Below, piece after piece: positions 28,257-38,500 of a DNA stretch of 64,000 nucleotides (the first letter of the stretch is position 1; every line of letters begins with the position of its first letter). The position numbers were made by a program, and so were the translations under genes. This DNA comes from an uncultured Erythrobacter sp. Its GTDB lineage: Bacteria > Pseudomonadota > Alphaproteobacteria > Sphingomonadales > Sphingomonadaceae. The DNA lies in NCBI GenBank assembly GCA_947503275.1, contig CANNCZ010000001.1, positions 124,001 to 188,000 of the forward strand, in the 5' to 3' direction. A model generated the notes under the pieces. That model searched no databases, was not told the origin of the DNA, and saw nothing but the letters and a program-made list of their open reading frames with translations.

Positions 28257-29984
28257 CGCAGATCCGGTGAGCCGTTCACGCCAATAGCGTGTGAAGAAAA
28301 TACCATCGGGATCACGCGCTTTGCGAAGCGTCATAAAGTCCTCAAACCGGGGTAGATTGGCTTTGTAATGTGCAGCCCAATCTGCAAAATCATAGCGCGG
28401 AATGAACTTGCCCCAATGCAGGCGAAACGGGATTTGGTTGTTGCGTAACACTTCCCAATATTGATCGAGAAAGCCCTCATCTGTGTTGGGCACCCCTTTG
28501 TTGTCGCGATACCAATACACATCGATGCGAACCGTGCCGTCTTTGTATTCGTCGGTTCCATCGGTGTAGCCGGGATGCATCCAGCCGTTGGTGGGTGGGC
28601 CGCCATAGACCTCCGTTGAGAAGTAACCGGTGGCGGCATAACCCTTTTCCTCAAACCGCTGCTGATACAGGTTCATCACCTCTTCCGCCCGGCCAATGGG
28701 CACCCAAATCTCGGTAAATTCTGTGCCAAGCAGGTCATCACTCACCGTGTTGTCCATGCACAAGGACCGCCAATACCAATCGTGGAATGTGGTCTCTTTG
28801 CCCGGCTTGGTCATTGGATTGAAAGCCGGCAAGAGCTTTGGAAACGCCAGCCGAACCAGCCCGCTCAAGAATGCCAGTACGATCGCCAGCATCCATACCA
28901 AAATGCCGGTCACACAGCCGAGCAAATAGGTGAAGAAGCGGGCCAATCCGCCTTTCTTGCTTTGCGTAAGCGCGAGGGCGAGGCCTTCGAGATATGCGCT
29001 GACCTTTTGCCAGATCAGCTTTATGATGCGGCCCGGATTGGAGTTACCAAACAGCACGAACACCAGCGCGCCCAGCAGCATCTCGGTCTGCCCACCATAC
29101 GTCTTTGGAAACGATTCATAGGGCACAAGGTCTTGGTCGGATGCTGCAACACGGTCTGCTCGCCATGTCTGTATGCGCTCCACCCCGCGCTGTGGCCACC
29201 ACACGATCCGGGTGTATGGCGCATCGGTGAGATACTTCTGGAGGCTGGGCTGATCCGCACTACCGGAGCCGAAGAAATCCATCGGAGCATCTGGCCCGCC
29301 CATCGGCGTGATGATCTCTTTGCCTTTGATATTGTACATCGGCACCAATTGCAGGCGTATCTTTGTGACAATGCCAAGCAACCCCATCGATGTGCCAATC
29401 GCATCGAAATGCGGATGGGTTTCGTCGATCCACTCTGCATTACCTAAACCATCAACCAAGCGAAAGGCGGTCGCATTGTCCCAAGCATAGCGGGTCGAAC
29501 CGCCTGCTGAACCGGTTGCTGTGAACCCGCCAAGCGTTTGATGCGTGATCCCGCCAAGCGTATTCACCGCCCAGCCTTTCTCAAAAATCTGATGCAGCAA
29601 ACTGTTCTCTAGCGTGGAGACGCCAAACGGGTCCTGAGGATCCCAACCCAGATTGATCCCGGGTTCGGCCTCAATCACGCCGTTTGCCTCATCAATCCAG
29701 TCAAGCGCGCGCATCTTGTCGAAGGCGAGGTTTACCTCACCGGGCGGAGGGGTTTGCTGCAATGTGCGGTTAGGCGGAGAGCCATCGACTGCGTCGGAAT
29801 AGATGCTCCAAGCCACCGAATGCGTCGCGCCGCGACCGCGGACCTGCAGCTTTTCAGCGCGAGCATAATTAATCAGGGCGATGATATCAGCTTCGTCGCT
29901 TGGGTGGTAGAACCCGTCTGCTGCGATGGGAATTGGTGCGGTCGGCATATAGATCGTCTGCCCCTTTTTGTGCAATTGTATCAT
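28254..29984 (-). CDS. FAD-binding (FAD-linked oxidase / D-arabinono-lactone oxidase-type) oxidoreductase
   Basis: 'LQVRGRGATHSVAW', 'VNTLGGITHQTLGGFTATGSAGGS', C-term 'FRLHWGKFIPRYDFADW'; hydrophobic segment mid-protein. Start uncertain (29984 or 29948). Confidence 0.75.
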   Translation of the reverse strand: MIQLHKKGQTIYMPTAPIPIAADGFYHPSDEADIIALINYARAEKLQVRGRGATHSVAWSIYSDAVDGSPPNRTLQQTPPPGEVNLAFDKMRALDWIDEANGVIEAEPGINLGWDPQDPFGVSTLENSLLHQIFEKGWAVNTLGGITHQTLGGFTATGSAGGSTRYAWDNATAFRLVDGLGNAEWIDETHPHFDAIGTSMGLLGIVTKIRLQLVPMYNIKGKEIITPMGGPDAPMDFFGSGSADQPSLQKYLTDAPYTRIVWWPQRGVERIQTWRADRVAASDQDLVPYESFPKTYGGQTEMLLGALVFVLFGNSNPGRIIKLIWQKVSAYLEGLALALTQSKKGGLARFFTYLLGCVTGILVWMLAIVLAFLSGLVRLAFPKLLPAFNPMTKPGKETTFHDWYWRSLCMDNTVSDDLLGTEFTEIWVPIGRAEEVMNLYQQRFEEKGYAATGYFSTEVYGGPPTNGWMHPGYTDGTDEYKDGTVRIDVYWYRDNKGVPNTDEGFLDQYWEVLRNNQIPFRLHWGKFIPRYDFADWAAHYKANLPRFEDFMTLRKARDPDGIFFTRYWRERLTGSA

Positions 29985-30238
29985 GACAAGAGAAGCCGCG
30001 GCGCGATAGGACCAACCTCGTTTTCCCTTGGGGAAAGTTATGCGTTTGTTGCGGCAAATGAGCATCGGTTGCTAAAAAATCGCAGAATTGACGGTTGCAA
30101 GTCCCGCGCAAGCTTGTGAAAAGGGTAGCGGATCGGTTGCAATTTCAGAGTCGAGAGCAAAACGCTCTGACTTGACGGGACTATACAAGCCTTGGGCTTA
30201 GCTGATCGCTAATCCATTGCTTGATCGCTGTTTACAGC

Positions 30239-30279
30239 TCTGAGACGTGCAAGAGATGCAAGACTTGCGAAGTCTCAGA
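30239..30279. promoter_or_regulatory. Nested hairpin in leader of multiheme cytochrome operon
   Basis: TCTGAGAC / GTCTCAGA outer 8-bp stem (30239-30246 / 30272-30279), inner GCAAG / CTTGC (30249-30253 / 30264-30268). Confidence 0.55.
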
Positions 30280-30318
30280 AAAAGAGCAAAGTTGTGGCAT
30301 CTCGTGGGGGGCATAGAG

Positions 30319-31704
30319 ATGACGGTATCAGGGCCGAATTGGAGTTTTTTCACTCCATTGAACCGGATCGGCGCCGGGTTTTTCCGCATTTTTGCGGTAA
30401 TCGGGCTGATCGCGGTGTATCCGGCGGCAATCGCGTATGGAAATGGTGGCTTTGAAGGCGTGGCAAGCTGCGCGGGTTCAACCTGTCATGGTCGCGCCGA
30501 AGGCAATGGCGCGGTTGTGCGTCAGGACGAGATCGCCACTTGGCAAGAACCTTCATCAGTCAGTGGCGCGCATAGTCGGGCTTATTCGGTGCTTGCCGGA
30601 CGTCGTGGCCAACAGATCGCCAGCAGCCTTGGCCTTGGCCAAGCGACGCAAGCGACCGAGTGTCTTGGATGTCATGCGACATTCGCACCCAGCGCAAAGC
30701 GCGGACCGCGTTTCCAACTTACAGATGGTGTGGGCTGTGAAAGCTGCCACGGTGCCGCAGAGGGCTGGTTGGCCAGTCATTATGCACGTCCGGCGACCCA
30801 CGCCTCCAACGTTTCTGATGGATTGACCCCGCTAGAGAACCCACAGGTTCGCGCCAATGTCTGCCTTGATTGCCACTATGGCTCTGAGAAGACGGGGCAG
30901 TTTGTTACTCACGAAATGATGGCGGCAGGGCACCCACGCGTATCGTTTGAGCTCGATCTGTTCAGCGCGTTGCAGCAGCATCACGATGTTGATGACGATT
31001 ACACTTCGCGCAAGCGCCGCCCAAATGCGGTGCGTTTCTGGGCGGTGGGTCAGGCCGAAGCGGTGCGGCGTGCAACTAGCCTCTACGCTCAGCCGAAATT
31101 CGGGATGGAAGGCGCGTTTCCGCAATTCTATTTCTTCGATTGCCATTCGTGCCATCGCCAAATTCAGGACTCCGACAGTCGACAGTTGACGTTCGAGAAC
31201 AATCCGGAGCGTCCAATCCCATTCGGCAATCCGCCGTTTAACGATGAGAATATCATCATGCTGTCTGCAGTTGCGGGTGCGCTTGTTCCTGGACAGGCTG
31301 AAGCATTCCGCGAGGCTAGCCGCGATTTTCACCGCAGCATGGGCGGCGGAAATGCCCGTCAATCGGCACAGCAATTGGCGCAGCGCGCGAGGGCGCTTTC
31401 CAATGCGCTCAGCCAGCGTGCATATATTGATGCTGATGCATTCCGCGTGATTGAGATTATCGGCGGCCGGGCGACGCGTCCGCGCTTCACCGATTATTCG
31501 GGTGCAGTGCAGTCAGTTATGGCGATCGACACGCTGCTCAATGGTCTTGTTAGCGATGGCCGGGTTACTCCGGGTGCAGCAGCGGGTATTCGAGCCAATA
31601 TCAATCGTGCCTATGCTGCCGTTGAAGAGCCAAATGGCTTTAAGCCGGCGGACTTCCGCACAGCGCTGGCATCGGCGACCACTGCTATTCGTAGGTTGCG
31701 CTAA
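30319..31704 (+). CDS. Multiheme (5-heme) c-type cytochrome, cytochrome c554-like
   Basis: CAGSTCH (CX4CH) plus CLGCH, CESCH, CLDCH, CHSCH; ATG 30319 preceded by GGGGGG; signal-like N-terminus 'FFRIFAVIGLIAVYPAAIAYG'. Listed ORF start 30247 (GTG) falls in hairpin. Confidence 0.85.
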   Translation: MTVSGPNWSFFTPLNRIGAGFFRIFAVIGLIAVYPAAIAYGNGGFEGVASCAGSTCHGRAEGNGAVVRQDEIATWQEPSSVSGAHSRAYSVLAGRRGQQIASSLGLGQATQATECLGCHATFAPSAKRGPRFQLTDGVGCESCHGAAEGWLASHYARPATHASNVSDGLTPLENPQVRANVCLDCHYGSEKTGQFVTHEMMAAGHPRVSFELDLFSALQQHHDVDDDYTSRKRRPNAVRFWAVGQAEAVRRATSLYAQPKFGMEGAFPQFYFFDCHSCHRQIQDSDSRQLTFENNPERPIPFGNPPFNDENIIMLSAVAGALVPGQAEAFREASRDFHRSMGGGNARQSAQQLAQRARALSNALSQRAYIDADAFRVIEIIGGRATRPRFTDYSGAVQSVMAIDTLLNGLVSDGRVTPGAAAGIRANINRAYAAVEEPNGFKPADFRTALASATTAIRRLR

Positions 31705-31706
31705 TC

Positions 31707-33656
31707 ATGGTGTGGGGGTGGAAAACTCTAGTTGGTGCGCCATTGTTGGTGCTGGCAGCCTGTGGTGGCGGGGACTCTGCGCCTGCGGGTGGAGGCACCG
31801 GTAACTCGCCGCCTCCTGTGCCGCCGCCACCGCCTCCTCCATCTGGCCAGTTGTTCTCGGTTCCTGCGACAGAGAGCCTGTCTGCAGCCGAAGTCCAAAC
31901 CGTCATCGCACAAGCCGCCGCTCAAGCGAGTGCGCAAGGTGATGCGGCGACGATTGCGGTGGTCGACCGGGTCGGCAATGTGCTGGCCGTGTTCGCGATG
32001 CCCGGCGCCCGCGACACTGTGAACATTCCCAGCGCACCCAACGGGCAGAATGTCGATATTCAGGGCCTTGACGTGCCCGCTGCTGCTTCTGCCATCGCCA
32101 AGGCTGTAACAGGTGCATATTTGTCGAGCGGAGGCAATGCCTTCTCAACGCGCGTCGCATCGCAGATTGTGCAAGAACATTTCCCGCCATCGCCGACCGC
32201 CGTCGGCTTGGAGAGCGGCCCGCTATTCGGTGTGCAGTTCAGCCAATTGCCGTGCTCAGATCTTTCCTCGCGGATGGACGATGGCATGATTGGCCCGCAG
32301 CGTTCGCCGCTTGGCCTGTCGGCGGATGCGGGCGGTTTCCCGCTTTATAAGAACGGCGTGATGGTCGGCGGCGTAGGCGTTGCGGCGGATGGCGAATATG
32401 GCTTTGACCCCAACATCCTCGATGTCGATGTTGACGCCGATGAGTCCATCGCACTGGCTGGCACGGTCGGTTTTGAGGCGCCAGTTGAAATTCGCGCTGA
32501 TCGTATCTCAGCAGACGGAACAACGCTGCGTTTCACCGATGCGACATACAATGCTCTGAGCAATGTTGCTGGCGCGACATTTGCTGGCACAGCGGGGACG
32601 CTGGTCGCGGTGCGCGGCTACACTGATGGCTCAGTGCGAGCAGGCACTGCGTATGGAACAGAAGCATCGGGGATCCGCGCTTCGACTGCTGCTGAATTCA
32701 CCAATCGCGATGCCTTTGTTTTGACAGACGGTGCAGGGAACAACCGTTTCCCAATGCGCGCAGGGACCGACGGTGCAGATGTGAGTGCACCTATTACTCA
32801 AGGTGAAGCCGCTGCGATCCTCGAAGAGGCATTCGTAGTGATGAGCCGTGCACGCGCTCAAATCCGTCGTCCGCTTGATAGCCGGGCGCAGGTTTCGATC
32901 AGCCTCGTCGATACGCGCGGACGCATTTTGGGTATTGTACGCTCACCCGATGCGCCAATTTTCGGGACCGATGTAAGCTTACAAAAAGCGCGCACCGCGA
33001 ACTTCTTCTCTGCTTCCTTTGCCGCAAATGAGCTGCTGGCAGCACAAGGCGAAGTGCCTGAATATGTGGGACGCGTTCGCAATTTCCTTGGTGATCAAAG
33101 CGCGCTCACAGGTGCGTTTGCATTTGCTGATAGGTCTGGTGGTAATTTGGCGCGGCCTTACTTCCCCGATGGTGAAGTGGGCACAGCAAACGGTCCGCTC
33201 TCGCGGCCAATCGAGCAATTCAACCCATTCTCAACCGGTCTGCAATCGGCCTTGGTTCTTGGCAATCTGGCGGAGCATTTGGGCTTTGTAACCGGTGCTG
33301 CGGCCAATGATACCAATCGCGGCTGTTCGACTTTGCCCAATATTGCAGGGCAGGGCACGCGATTAGACAACGGCATCCAGATCTTTCCCGGCTCCGTGCC
33401 GGTTTATCGCGGCAATGAGTTGGTCGGCGGTATTGGTGTATCGGGCGACGGGATTGATCAGGATGACATGATCAGCTTCCTTGGTCTGCATAATGCCGGT
33501 GTGCGCACAGGCACCGTCAACAATGCACCGAACGAAATCCGCGCGGACCGCATCGTAGTCGCCGTTGGCAATCGGCAAGTTCGACTTCGCTATATCAATT
33601 GCCCATTTGCACCATTCCTGGATGATCCAACGCAGAACGTGTGTGAAGGTCTGTGA
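31707..33656 (+). CDS. Lipoprotein with two HbpS/GlcG-like (haem-degrading family) domains
   Basis: Lipobox LAAC; 'AEVQTVIAQAAAQASAQGDAATIAVVDRVGNVLAVFAMPGA' and 'AAAILEEAFVVMSRARAQIRR...VSISLVDTRGRILGIVRSPDA'. Confidence 0.8.
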   Translation: MVWGWKTLVGAPLLVLAACGGGDSAPAGGGTGNSPPPVPPPPPPPSGQLFSVPATESLSAAEVQTVIAQAAAQASAQGDAATIAVVDRVGNVLAVFAMPGARDTVNIPSAPNGQNVDIQGLDVPAAASAIAKAVTGAYLSSGGNAFSTRVASQIVQEHFPPSPTAVGLESGPLFGVQFSQLPCSDLSSRMDDGMIGPQRSPLGLSADAGGFPLYKNGVMVGGVGVAADGEYGFDPNILDVDVDADESIALAGTVGFEAPVEIRADRISADGTTLRFTDATYNALSNVAGATFAGTAGTLVAVRGYTDGSVRAGTAYGTEASGIRASTAAEFTNRDAFVLTDGAGNNRFPMRAGTDGADVSAPITQGEAAAILEEAFVVMSRARAQIRRPLDSRAQVSISLVDTRGRILGIVRSPDAPIFGTDVSLQKARTANFFSASFAANELLAAQGEVPEYVGRVRNFLGDQSALTGAFAFADRSGGNLARPYFPDGEVGTANGPLSRPIEQFNPFSTGLQSALVLGNLAEHLGFVTGAAANDTNRGCSTLPNIAGQGTRLDNGIQIFPGSVPVYRGNELVGGIGVSGDGIDQDDMISFLGLHNAGVRTGTVNNAPNEIRADRIVVAVGNRQVRLRYINCPFAPFLDDPTQNVCEGL

Positions 33657-35581
33657 TCATGGCGATGTCTCTCATCCCCTTGATTGCCCTGTCGCAGCCT
33701 GTCGCCGATCCGGGATTGGTCGATGGTCACCAGGAGCCACCGGCTTCTACATCGGCTACGGAGCGCGAGGCACCTGAGAAGACTGCTGAACAAAATCAGA
33801 GTGTTGAGCCCGATGGCCTAAATACTACTGCGCGCACTGAGACTGATCCCGTCGATGCGCAGATTATCGAAGGGCGCGAGCGGCCCGGTTTTAACTCGAC
33901 TTTGCCCGACGCAATTGAACAGGAAAATGAAGGCGCAATCCGTGCACCTCCTCCGCAAGCCTTCTCACCCGATCAGGTGCCGATCCCGGATCGCTGGCGC
34001 TTGATCGAAGGGCTGGGCATTGTCGAAGAAGACCTGCTCGACCCCTATAATCAAAACACGTATAAGGGCGACCGTCCGATCAACCGGGACAAGGTTCCTT
34101 GGTTGCCGATTACCGGTGATGATTGGTTCTTCGTCGCCAACTTGATCAGCGACACGGTCTATGAGCCGCGCACATTCCCGATCCCCGTCGGTATTCAGAC
34201 CACTGAAGATCCGGACCGGCTCGATGTCTTTGGCGATGATTTTTCGACCGTGTTGTCGCAGACCTTCATCGCGGGCTTCGCGCTCTTAAAAGGTAGCACG
34301 GCTTATAAACCGCCAAGCATCGAATATCGCCTGACCTTTGCCTACAACGTCAATTACGTCGATGTGCCCGAGCGGCGTGTTCTGTTTGTGGAGCCATCCA
34401 AAGGCAGCGACCGGCTCGACCATTTCCTTGGCGTACAAGAAGCTTTCGTCGATTACCACTTTACAGAATACGACAATGATCGGTTCGACTTCATCTCAAT
34501 CCGCGCAGGCATCCAACCGTTTCAGGCCGATTTCCGTGGGTTCCTGTTCAACGATCAACAACTTGGCGTTCGCCTGTTTGGCAATCGCGACAACAATCGC
34601 TTTCAGTTCAACTTGGCCGCGTTCTGGCGGCTGGAGAAGGACACGAATAGTGGGTTGAATTCCGTTGTGCAGAGCCCGCGCGATGACTTTGTGTTTATCG
34701 CCAATGTTTATCGCCAGGATTTCCTGATTCCGGCTCTGACCAGCCAGTTCACCTTCGCCTATAACCGTAACCGCGAAGGCGACGATATCGAGATTGACGA
34801 TAACGGCTTTCCTGTGCGCCCGGCATTGCTGGGTGATATTCGCGGGCGCGACTACGACGTGTTTTACCTTGGCTATAATGTCGATGGACGGGTTGGCCGG
34901 ATCAATGTGACCGGCAGCGCATATTGGGCACTGGGTGAGGATCGCAACAACTTCTTTACCGGCGAACCTGCTGATATTAATGCGCAATTTGCCGCAGTTG
35001 AACTGAGCTATGATCGCGACTGGATGCGTTTCCGCCTGTCAGGCGCATATCAAAGCGGTGATAGCGACCCGTTTGATGACAAAGAAACCGGCTTTGACGC
35101 GATCTTTGAAAACCCCGTTTTTGCCGGCGCCGATACGTCATATTGGATCCGCCAGACGATCCCGTTTGCTGGCGGTGGCCGCGCGGTCGCGGTGAATGGT
35201 CGCAACGGCATTTTGAACAATCTGCGCTCTTCGAAAGAGCAAGGCCAGTCGAATTTTAACAATCCCGGTCTGTGGCTGGTCGGTGTCGGAGCGGATTTCG
35301 ATTTGACGCCGGAGATCCGCGTTACGGCGAATGCCAATCACCTTTGGTTTGAAGACACAACGACGCTGGAGAACCTGCGGATCGAAGGGACGATTCCTGA
35401 TGAGATCGGCTATGATCTGTCTCTGTCAGCAATTTGGCGGCCAAAAGCGAACCAGAACATCGTTTTCCGTCTCTCGGGCGCGACTTTAATTTCGGGCGAC
35501 GGGTTTCGCGACCTGTTCGACAATCTCGGCAACCAGGATGAGTATTACTCCATCCTTGCAAATGTGACGTTGACATACTGA
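33653..35581 (+). CDS. Outer-membrane beta-barrel candidate in multiheme cytochrome operon
   Basis: Signal-like N-term, barrel-like alternation, C-terminal 'YYSILANVTLTY' ending in aromatic residue; overlaps both neighbours. Confidence 0.65.
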   Translation: MIMAMSLIPLIALSQPVADPGLVDGHQEPPASTSATEREAPEKTAEQNQSVEPDGLNTTARTETDPVDAQIIEGRERPGFNSTLPDAIEQENEGAIRAPPPQAFSPDQVPIPDRWRLIEGLGIVEEDLLDPYNQNTYKGDRPINRDKVPWLPITGDDWFFVANLISDTVYEPRTFPIPVGIQTTEDPDRLDVFGDDFSTVLSQTFIAGFALLKGSTAYKPPSIEYRLTFAYNVNYVDVPERRVLFVEPSKGSDRLDHFLGVQEAFVDYHFTEYDNDRFDFISIRAGIQPFQADFRGFLFNDQQLGVRLFGNRDNNRFQFNLAAFWRLEKDTNSGLNSVVQSPRDDFVFIANVYRQDFLIPALTSQFTFAYNRNREGDDIEIDDNGFPVRPALLGDIRGRDYDVFYLGYNVDGRVGRINVTGSAYWALGEDRNNFFTGEPADINAQFAAVELSYDRDWMRFRLSGAYQSGDSDPFDDKETGFDAIFENPVFAGADTSYWIRQTIPFAGGGRAVAVNGRNGILNNLRSSKEQGQSNFNNPGLWLVGVGADFDLTPEIRVTANANHLWFEDTTTLENLRIEGTIPDEIGYDLSLSAIWRPKANQNIVFRLSGATLISGDGFRDLFDNLGNQDEYYSILANVTLTY

Positions 35582-38500
35582 TGCCAGGAAAACCCATCTC
35601 GACCCAATCGCGCTTCTCATTTGCGCACGCGCTCTTGGCATTAGCGACGCTGATCCTTGGCGTGTCGGTGTTTCAGTCCGAAACACAGGCCGCGGATAAA
35701 GAGACGCCGACCTATCGCGATTATTCGCAGGTCATCGCGCCGCCCGCTCCTGCTCGTCAATCGCAGGCGCAAATGGACGCGAAATCAGAGGGTTGCTACA
35801 CCTGCCATCTGCAAACCGATGCGCCGACCATGCACACAACACCAGCTGTGCGGTTGGGCTGTACCGATTGCCATGGCGGCAATGCGAGCGTGCGTGGCAA
35901 TTCCGATCTGCCGCAAGATCATCCAGAGTATGTGGCTGCGCGTGACAGTGCGCACGTCCTGCCAAAGTATCCCGACAGCTGGCATTTCCCGTCTTCGGCT
36001 AACCCAGAGCGGTCTTATTCGCTGCTTAATCAGGAATCGCCAGAATTCGTCAAATTTGTGAACCCATCCGATTATCGCGTTGTGCGCGAGGCTTGTGGTT
36101 CATGCCATATCCAATCGATCGAAGCGGCTGAACGTTCTATTATGGCGACCGGCGCGATGCTGTGGGGCGGGGCGACCTACAACAACGGCATCTTGCCCTT
36201 CAAAAACTACATGCTCGGCGAGGCCTATACGCGCAGCGGCGACCCGGCAACGATCAGCGGTATCGCCAACGTCATCTCATCACCCGGTGACGGGGAAGAC
36301 GGTGAGTTGTCTGATGAACAACGGGCGCGCGGCGTTCTATCAGAGCTGTATCCGTTGCCCACATGGCACGTGATCCCACCGGCCGATGTCTTCCGCGTGT
36401 TTGAGCGGGGCGGTCGAACGATCCTGTCGCAATTCCCAGAGATTGGCTTGCCCAACCCAACCGGCATTATTCAGCGCTTGGAAGAGCCAGGTCGGCCTGA
36501 TCTGAAGCAATCGAACCGCGGACCCGGAACCGGCCTACGCGTTGCGATTCCGGCACTCAACATTCACAAGACGCGTCTGAATGACCCGTTCACTTGGTTC
36601 ATGGGCACCAATGATCAGCCGGGCGATTATCGCCATTCGGGCTGCGCAAGTTGCCATGTCGTCTATGCCAATGACCGCGAGCCGCGCCACAGCTTGGTTT
36701 ATGCACAATACGGTCGCGATGGTCAGACAATCACGGTTGACCCGACCATCAACTCTCAGATGCAAGAAGAGCATGGCTACGATAGCCACAGCGGAGATGA
36801 TCATTCCGAAGCATCGGGCCATGGCGGTCTGCGTCAACCGGGTGAGGATTATGATGATCACAATGGCGATGGTCATGGCGAAGCGCCGGTGCGCGAATCT
36901 GGCCACCCATTGCAGCACGTCTTCACGCGTTCAATCCCGACCTCGCAATGCATGTCGTGCCACATGCACCAACCCAACATCTTCCTGAACTCCTATCTCG
37001 GTTACACGATGTGGGATTACGAATCCGATGCGCCGCTCCAATGGCCGGGGCCCGAAAACACCACGCCGCGCCCCGAGGGCATGAGCGACGAGGAATATGA
37101 AGAGTTTTACCGCACACAGCGCTTCCCCACGGCTGAAGAAGTGCGCGCGATCCTTGACCGGAACCCTGAGGCGGCCGCCGCCAAGGGCCTGTGGGGTGAT
37201 CTCGACTTCTTGCGCAACGTCTATGACCTGAACGAGCATGCTGAGCACACTCAGTTTGCTGATTATCACGGCCATGGCTGGAACTTCCGCGCGATCTTCA
37301 AACGCGACCGCGATGGCAATATGCTAGATGCGGAAGGCGAAATCCTGCGGCCATCGCAAGAGGGCGACACACCCGAAGAAGCAGCGCGCCATGATGATCG
37401 CTGGCGCCAACGCTGGCGCCGCGATGGCGAAGAGCAGTTCGTCGAACCCGGCACCAATCCCGGCGAAGCGGTGCATATGATGAGCATCCACGCAGAGGTC
37501 GGAATGCAATGCGTCGATTGCCACTTTGAACAAGACACGCATGGCAATGGGTTGATCTATGGCGAAGTCGCCAACGCAATTGAGATCGGTTGTAAGGATT
37601 GTCACGGCACCGCCGATGATTACCCAACTTTGCGCACGAGCGGCCCTGCTGCTCCGCCCGAGGGTCATAACCTCGCTCTGCTTCGCAACCCGGATGGTCA
37701 GCGCCGCTTTGAATGGATGGAGAATGAAGAGGGCCGCCGCGTTCTGATGCAGCGCTCACTCGTCGATCCAGAGCTGGAATGGGAAGTCAGCCTCGTTCGT
37801 GACAGCGTCGATCCTGCGACACCGGAATTCAACGCCAAGGCTGCGCGTTCCAAATTGATGAGCCGCTATGGTGCCGAAACCGGGCGGTTCGAATTCGGCA
37901 GCGGCATCGAAGTGGGCGACCGCGCGCACCAAGATGAAGAGATGGCCTGCTTTACCTGCCACCTGTCTTGGACAACATCTTGCGGTGGGTGCCATTTGCC
38001 GATTGAGGCGAACTGGAAAACCAAATCCCACCGCTATGAAGGCGGATCGACCCGGAATTTTGCGAGTTACAACCCGCAGGTGGCGCGAGATCAGATGTTC
38101 CAGTTGGGCGTGCACCAGACGACTAAGGGCAATCAAACCGCTCCGGTCCGTTCATCCTCGGCGCTGGTCCTCTCATCGACCAATATCAACCGCGAACGCA
38201 TCTATGTGCAGCAGCCACCGATCAGCGCGATTGGCTTCTCTAGCCAAGCATTTGCACCGCACTTCCCGCATACCGTTCGCATGACAGAGACGAAGACCTG
38301 CACCGATTGCCACCTCTCCGAAGAGGAAGACAACAATGCGATCATGGCGCAGCTATTGTTGCTCGGCACGAACTATGTGAACTTTGTCGGGATGCATGCC
38401 TTTACCGGGCTTGAAGGTGGCCTGACCGCTGTGCGCGTGACTGAATATGACGAGCCGCAAGCTGTGATTGGCTCCTATCTGCACCGTTATTCGACACCGG

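Noticed and set aside
30247-30318. GTG start at 30247 for the pentaheme cytochrome
   Set aside because: Lies inside the leader hairpin and lacks an RBS; ATG 30319 has GGGGGG upstream and gives a better signal peptide.
33653-35581. Calling the barrel candidate MtrB
   Set aside because: I see no diagnostic MtrB features; only the operon context is suggestive.
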